Below are positions 63,745 to 64,000 of a DNA stretch of 64,000 bases, in pieces. The position numbers and the translations under genes were made by a program. Under the pieces are notes generated by a model. It was not told the DNA's origin and did no database searches. It worked only from the letters and a program-made list of their open reading frames with translations. Within the stretch, counting starts at the first letter, position 1; each line of letters starts with the position of its first letter. The stretch comes from Callorhinus ursinus (lineage: Eukaryota; Chordata; Mammalia; Carnivora; Otariidae), in contig NW_020312867.1 of NCBI RefSeq assembly GCF_003265705.1, positions 8,247,470 to 8,311,469 on the forward strand, read 5' to 3'.

Positions 63745-64000
63745 TCCGGTCTGTGGCGCTCCCTCCAGCTACCTGGAAAAAAGAGATTCCCGCTTTAAAG
63801 AGCCCCGCCCCGCCGGCGAGCGGCCTGCTGGAACCTTTACGTGCCCCGCTCCAGTTTCCAGCCGGCGCATTCGCGCTACTGGGCCGGCGCTTGGAGCTAC
63901 TTCCGACGGCCGCGCTCCGCCCCCGGGCGTCTCCATTTTGGCCGCAGGTGGGGACTAGGCCTGGGCGGGCGGAGTAGCGGAGGGTAGTCCTCCGCCGTCG
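63745..64000. promoter_or_regulatory. CpG-island promoter at the right edge (gene beyond the window)
   Basis: CpG dinucleotides, rare elsewhere in the window, become frequent: by eye about thirty from 63720 to the end. Sites seen are two overlapping Sp1-type ccccgccccgcc words (63802-63813), an NRF1-like gcgcattcgcgc (63865-63876), an ETS-type acttccg (63899-63905), an Sp1-type ctccgccccc (63915) and a YY1-like ccattttggc (63933). A TATA-like ctttaaag lies at 63792. YY1 and ETS sites near a start are typical of broad housekeeping promoters. The YY1 word reads in the usual downstream sense on the minus strand, while cgcag|gtgggg at 63944 could be a plus-strand first-exon donor. Direction is therefore open and transcription may be bidirectional. 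The island runs past the window edge. Confidence 0.75.

Overview
The window looks like ordinary nuclear DNA of a carnivoran mammal. Sixteen copies of a tRNA-Lys-derived SINE of the carnivore Can-SINE type are recognisable (head gcgcctgggtggctcag, CT-rich body, tail caaataaataaaatct). Their sequence resembles what I know from arctoid caniforms (bears, seals, mustelids) more than the canid SINEC_Cf or felid types. A short L1 3' end at 25.7 kb is also of a carnivore type. The order is well supported. The family-level guess is an inference from memory.

I find no convincing protein-coding gene, tRNA gene, structural RNA gene or CRISPR array. Every long open frame examined either lies in a repeat or shows no family motif and no convincing splice context. 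The window reads as intergenic or intronic sequence that ends at a promoter.

Layout. From 0 to 27 kb the sequence is a moderate-GC mosaic of old L2 and MIR fragments, MaLR-type LTR remnants, GGAT-type microsatellites and several Can-SINEs. From about 27.9 to 40 kb it becomes AT-rich and dominated by old L1 fragments, mostly on the minus strand, with nested SINEs. From 40 to 52 kb MIR, L2, LTR and DNA-transposon pieces return, with a dense SINE cluster at 44.6-45.6 kb and a motif-rich unique block at 43.2-43.4 kb that may be an enhancer. From 52 to 57.7 kb lies a second L1 block, including an L1 3' end inserted inside another L1. From 57.8 to 63.7 kb MIR and L2 fragments return. The last 250 bases (about 63745-64000) form a CpG island with Sp1-, ETS- and YY1-like sites, which is almost certainly the promoter or first exon of a gene lying mostly beyond the right edge.

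The best-supported observations are insertion histories that can be read base by base: exact target-site duplications around young SINEs, nested insertions (MER5-like then L1 then SINE; MLT1-like then MER58-like; L1 then L1), and one young SINE that has lost its Pol III A box. I see no sign of a previously undescribed biological system. The most useful follow-ups are the right-edge promoter, the 43.2 kb motif cluster, and a possible poly(A)-tailed insertion at 51.1-51.56 kb. Repeat names are given from memory of the families, and a RepeatMasker run would settle them.
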